Positions 60,801 to 64,000 of a stretch of DNA of 64,000 bases are shown here, in pieces. The stretch covers positions 372,001 through 436,000 of the forward strand of contig VKHL01000002.1 in assembly GCA_015146655.1 (NCBI GenBank), read 5' to 3'. Positions within the stretch are counted from its first letter, which is position 1. Each line of letters begins with the position of its first letter. Under the pieces are notes generated by a model that was not told where the DNA came from, did not search any database, and saw only the letters and a program-made list of their open reading frames with translations. Source of the DNA: Ochromonas danica. Taxonomy: Eukaryota; Sar; Chrysophyceae; Chromulinales; Chromulinaceae. A program made the position numbers and the translations under genes.

Positions 60801-63296
60801 CCGAGCTATGGGTTTGTAGCAAAACTCATGGCTTTATGGCATTTATAATACAGATTTGGGCAGAGCCTTTGCAAGAGCCTCGCGTGAATAATCCTGGAGT
60901 ATATCGCTCAGCTTGTATTGAGCTCGACCTCTACGGACTCGCAGTTTGTGCAATTATTGTCTCTAGTGATCTCGATGCGGATGGACTCCTTTTTTCAAGC
61001 AATGGGACGACTACCAATGGGTCAGGAGGAATGTTCGACAACAAAGCACCCGTCTTGGCCACCAGCATCCTGGGCTCTGAGTCCTCTTGTGGCAAAGCCT
61101 TCAAGTAAGCTTCTGTACATTGTTGCATCTTCGCCCTTAAATGCTCGTATTGGATAGTGTTCTCAAGGCATTGGTGATGAGATGTGTTGAGGAGGTGCGC
61201 CGTGGAGACCACCTCGCAGACAAATTGCTCACTGCTATTTATAGGTGAGAAACATAAATGCTATGAATAACCTATCAATGCCAAATGTTTATACGACTAC
61301 TTTCTGTCGATTAGATATCTTTGTGGTTACGGCAATGGGTTGCTTTCCGATCCGCTGCTGCATAGAGTAATTTACACGTTGATGTGCAGGTTGGTGTTGA
61401 TTCAACTATATGTATATTAGATGGTTTTCTGAAATAATTGTTGGTACAGACTCTTTTGGAAGCTCATGAGATCGCTGCGTGAATTGGGTGTACAGATCGT
61501 CTTTGCCGACTTCAATCGCATAATCATTGCGACCAATAGAAAGGTATCTAAGCTGCTATCATGAAAACCGGTTTATGACTATTATATCACGAAACCAACT
61601 AATTGCTGGATTCTATTATATGATTGATGTGGACAGACCATTGCTGAGGCAGAAGAATATGTCGCCTTCATTCTCGAAGCTGTGGGCAACCAAGAAGTCT
61701 TTGGATACTTGCAGATCACAAAAAAGCAGCGATGGGAGCAGTTGCTGTGGTTAGAGAGCGAAAACTTCACAGCACTGTCATTTGCCTCGGATGTCGTTCA
61801 TGCTACAGAAGAGAACGATAACGTCATGACAGATGTTGATAATGAAAAAGAAGATGATGAAGCTCATGAACACAAGGAAGGGCATAATCCTAGCGGAAAG
61901 CACGAAGAGGAAGAAGAGCATGAGATGCTGGGAGAGGAAGTTTCTCATCAAAGTCATGGATCATTCAATCTAGCTGAAATAAAGAAGTCTATCGCCATGG
62001 CTCAGACTAGCAGGTCGCGATATTTTGAAGATGGAGATGATGAAGGACTGTCAGATCCTTCGGTCAGTGAGGAAGAGCTAGATGATGAGGATGCCGATGA
62101 GAACGATGTTGCTTTCCGAAGAACTAATGAGATGCGAAAATATGGGTCAATCAATGAATTACTTGATTCTTTTGAAGAAAATAACTATGACCAGCCTTTG
62201 ACTATTCTTGGGAAACGACATGAAGAGCCAAAGGAGGAGGAAGAAGAAGATCTGGTCGATCCCAGGATCCTGCAACAATGGAGTTTAGCTTCCAATTGGT
62301 CTGAAGCTGCTGTCATCTACTTTCAGTTTATTGTGGGTAAGTATAGTCATATTATTGTTACCAGTGACAAACTCATTCGTTCTCATACTTTACAGGAGAG
62401 TTTCTCTACCAATATGAGAGCGTGATACAACCTATTCTAAACCAACAGATAGGCGAACATGATCCAGCTAAAGCTTTTCTATCTTCCAATCCGGATGCAC
62501 CGTTACCATCATTGGGTCATGCTCTAGAAGAGGAAGAAGAGGAAGCATTAGAGGCTCGTGCTCAGGAACAAGTGACAATCTATATTGAGTCGTCGCTCAC
62601 TCCTCACATGCTTGAAGTAGTGGATGAACTTTGTCAGATACATCTCGCTGAAAACGCTCGATCACAAGCGTTAGATCTTGTCAAAGCAGTGTGTCATTTG
62701 TTATCTCTTGAGAAATCGTCCGCTGTAGCTGTTCGTGACATGCGCCGCCTCCTTCTAGTTCAACTACAAGTCCCTGAATTCAGTCAGGACAGTGAATTCC
62801 ATCTTCAAGAGGATTCCTATGTTCTTCGAGATGTTATATGTTCATATTGTTCTATGTGCAGGTATGAATCGCATATCCAGGGAATGCAGTTTTTGTTTAT
62901 TATTTACTCTGAAAACCTTTTCCCGTTTCCCTGTTATATAGAGATTTCGATCTGCTTCGCGATCGTTCCTTGTTGCAAAGAAGATCTTTAGAAGAAGCCT
63001 GGAAGTGTCCTTATTGTCAGTCCGCTATCAATATGGAAGAAGTTGAAATACGATTGTTACAAGTTTGCGATCAATTGCTATCGCGGTTCTTGTTGCAAGA
63101 CTTTCGCTGTCCGAAGACAAATCAAGTGGGACAACGCCTTTGCGCAACGCAATCAAATCTTTGTTTAGACTATATGATGGATTATACTGTCGAGGAGGCA
63201 AAGAAAGACTTCAAAGCTTTGCGAGATGTTGCGATTCTCCATCATTTCCCTGACCTTCTTCAGGCTGTGCAAGACATTCTTGGTCAGGAACAGTAA
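54896..63296 (+). CDS. POLE: DNA polymerase epsilon catalytic subunit
   Basis: Seventeen exons, with borders near 55060, 55165, 55773, 56057, 56190, 56401, 57289, 57491, 58357, 60787, 61104, 61244, 61389, 61543, 62336 and 62861, sum to 7317 nt, 2439 codons in frame: 2438 aa (human about 2286). Exonuclease motifs: [40 protein letters not shown]. Polymerase motifs: [18 protein letters not shown], the N-terminal cysteine cluster CAAC...[26 protein letters not shown] and [10 protein letters not shown]. The C-terminal half is the inactive second polymerase module, with a very acidic insert near residues 1980-2080. At the end, the first zinc module is intact (CSYCSMC...CPYC), but the second reads RCPKT...LCATQ...LC, lacking one expected cysteine. 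POLE is the leading-strand replicase; its non-catalytic half joins the CMG helicase. The start is MERNVPSKS. Confidence 0.95.
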
Positions 63297-63663
63297 AACA
63301 TTAAGCTCATAAAATAAAACACGACAAACATTGTTTGAAGCAAAGAAATCTTATATTACTATGTACACTAGTTGCTAGAATCTTCATACAGACAAACAAC
63401 ACGAATACAAACATACCAACATTGCGGCTTGAATTGTTTTCCCTGCATCGTTCAAGCGGATTATCGGATCTTGCAAAATCTTTCTCGACAACCCAATGAC
63501 TTGATGACAGAAGAGCTCTATAGTTCTCTCGCTTGCCTTGGGAGGGTTCGAGCAACAAATTCTTCCAAAGTATTTCTGCAAGAAATACTGGTAGAATTAG
63601 TCTCACTGCCTATCCAACAATTCAACCAGTAGTCTATCGCATTTTCTTGTTTTCACTAGAGGA
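63297..63663. other. Convergent intergenic region
   Basis: About 370 bp between the POLE stop (plus) and the stop of the last gene (minus). Overlapping open frames exist on both strands (for example 63372-63632 plus and 63384-63581 minus), but none has a recognisable domain or clear splice partner, so I do not annotate them. Confidence 0.4.
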
Positions 63664-64000
63664 TCACCATTTAGTTTTCAATATTTTCTGCTCAAGTTGC
63701 TGGGCATGTTTCTCAAATTTGTTTTGTTCTTCCTTTCCTGCTCGAGTTAGCTCTTGTAATTTGGCGCAAGGCTTGGGATAAAGGATGGACGAATTGCTTG
63801 AGAAAAGCTGAGATGATCCCGTGCCTTGTGATACACTCGTACTGCCATGAGTCCCTACCGATGACATCGCCCTGGCCCCGCCAGATAATTTAGGTTGCTT
63901 TCGTCCGTGCTCTAGAGCATCTGTAAGAGCTTGAACAGAAATATGTTCATGAAGTTGACTCAGTGCAGAACGGCGCTGCTCATAGAACTGTTCGATCTCT
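63664..64000 (-). CDS. C-terminal part of a coiled-coil protein (runs off the right edge)
   Basis: The frame is open to the right edge and stops at the complement of 63664-63666. The visible 111 or so residues start EIEQFYEQRRSALSQLHEHI, pass through a serine-rich linker (SSVGTHGSTSVSQGTGSSQL) and end in a charged helix, KLQELTRAGKEEQNKFEKHA, then LEQKILKTKW. I do not recognise the family. It is convergent with POLE. Confidence 0.6.
   Translation of the reverse strand, partial: EIEQFYEQRRSALSQLHEHISVQALTDALEHGRKQPKLSGGARAMSSVGTHGSTSVSQGTGSSQLFSSNSSILYPKPCAKLQELTRAGKEEQNKFEKHAQQLEQKILKTKW

Noticed and set aside
63372-63632. 86-codon plus-strand frame after POLE
   Set aside because: No start context, domain or splice support; overlaps competing minus-strand frames in a convergent 3' region.
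1-64000. CRISPR arrays, operons, prokaryotic promoters and terminators
   Set aside because: The window is clearly eukaryotic nuclear DNA with spliced genes; no regularly spaced repeats of CRISPR type were seen.

Overview
The window is a gene-dense stretch of a eukaryotic nuclear genome. It holds about 20 protein genes on both strands, mostly split by short introns of roughly 45-115 bp. Introns are GT-AG, with occasional AAG acceptors and one GC-AG intron, and intergenic gaps are mostly 70-500 bp. Three gene groups point to the organism. CFAP47-like and CCP1-like genes indicate cilia. A ferrochelatase with a C-terminal chlorophyll-binding-type segment and a thylakoid-lumen protein, both beginning with secretory signal-like hydrophobic stretches, indicate a plastid reached through the ER. 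A phosphoglycerate mutase with a mitochondrion-like presequence fits the stramenopile arrangement of lower glycolysis. My best inference is a flagellated photosynthetic stramenopile (heterokont alga); a haptophyte or cryptophyte is not excluded.

Layout. 1-8250: end of a CFAP47-like gene, then a large ARM-repeat cytosolic carboxypeptidase. 8250-11850: RAB11 and an extended ZPR1 on the minus strand. 11850-15350: a gene-free island with a 266-bp foldback element and a truncated copy of a phosphoglycerate mutase gene. 15350-27000: a SANT-domain corepressor-like protein, importin alpha, NMN adenylyltransferase and a UBTD-type ubiquitin-domain protein. 27125-30170: the intact-end tandem two-domain phosphoglycerate mutase gene, whose 3' half is repeated base for base in inverted orientation 12.4 kb away. 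30335-31472: a decayed pogo/Tigger-type DNA transposon with 26-bp perfect terminal inverted repeats and TA target duplication. 31539-40050: glycosyltransferase 25, cullin-4, thylakoid lumen protein, COA5/PET191, ferrochelatase. 40115-49300: a DEP/START/FYVE/AGC kinase of unusual architecture, a small single-pass membrane protein, a tweety/prominin-like membrane protein, AMP deaminase. 49617-64000: a PH-CaMK-EF-hand kinase, a mitochondrial carrier, the complete catalytic subunit of DNA polymerase epsilon (17 exons, 2438 aa by my splice model), and the 3' end of a coiled-coil protein gene.

The genes do not form one pathway. They are ordinary housekeeping, ciliary, plastid and signalling genes, often as divergent pairs sharing a short promoter region. 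The most unusual items are the START domain split by a FYVE finger in the AGC kinase, the identical 1425-bp inverted duplication of half a phosphoglycerate mutase gene, the decaying second domain of that mutase, the ZPR1 extension, an insertion inside ferrochelatase, and two mobile-element relics. Splice models were made by eye from consensus sites and reading-frame continuity; they are predictions.
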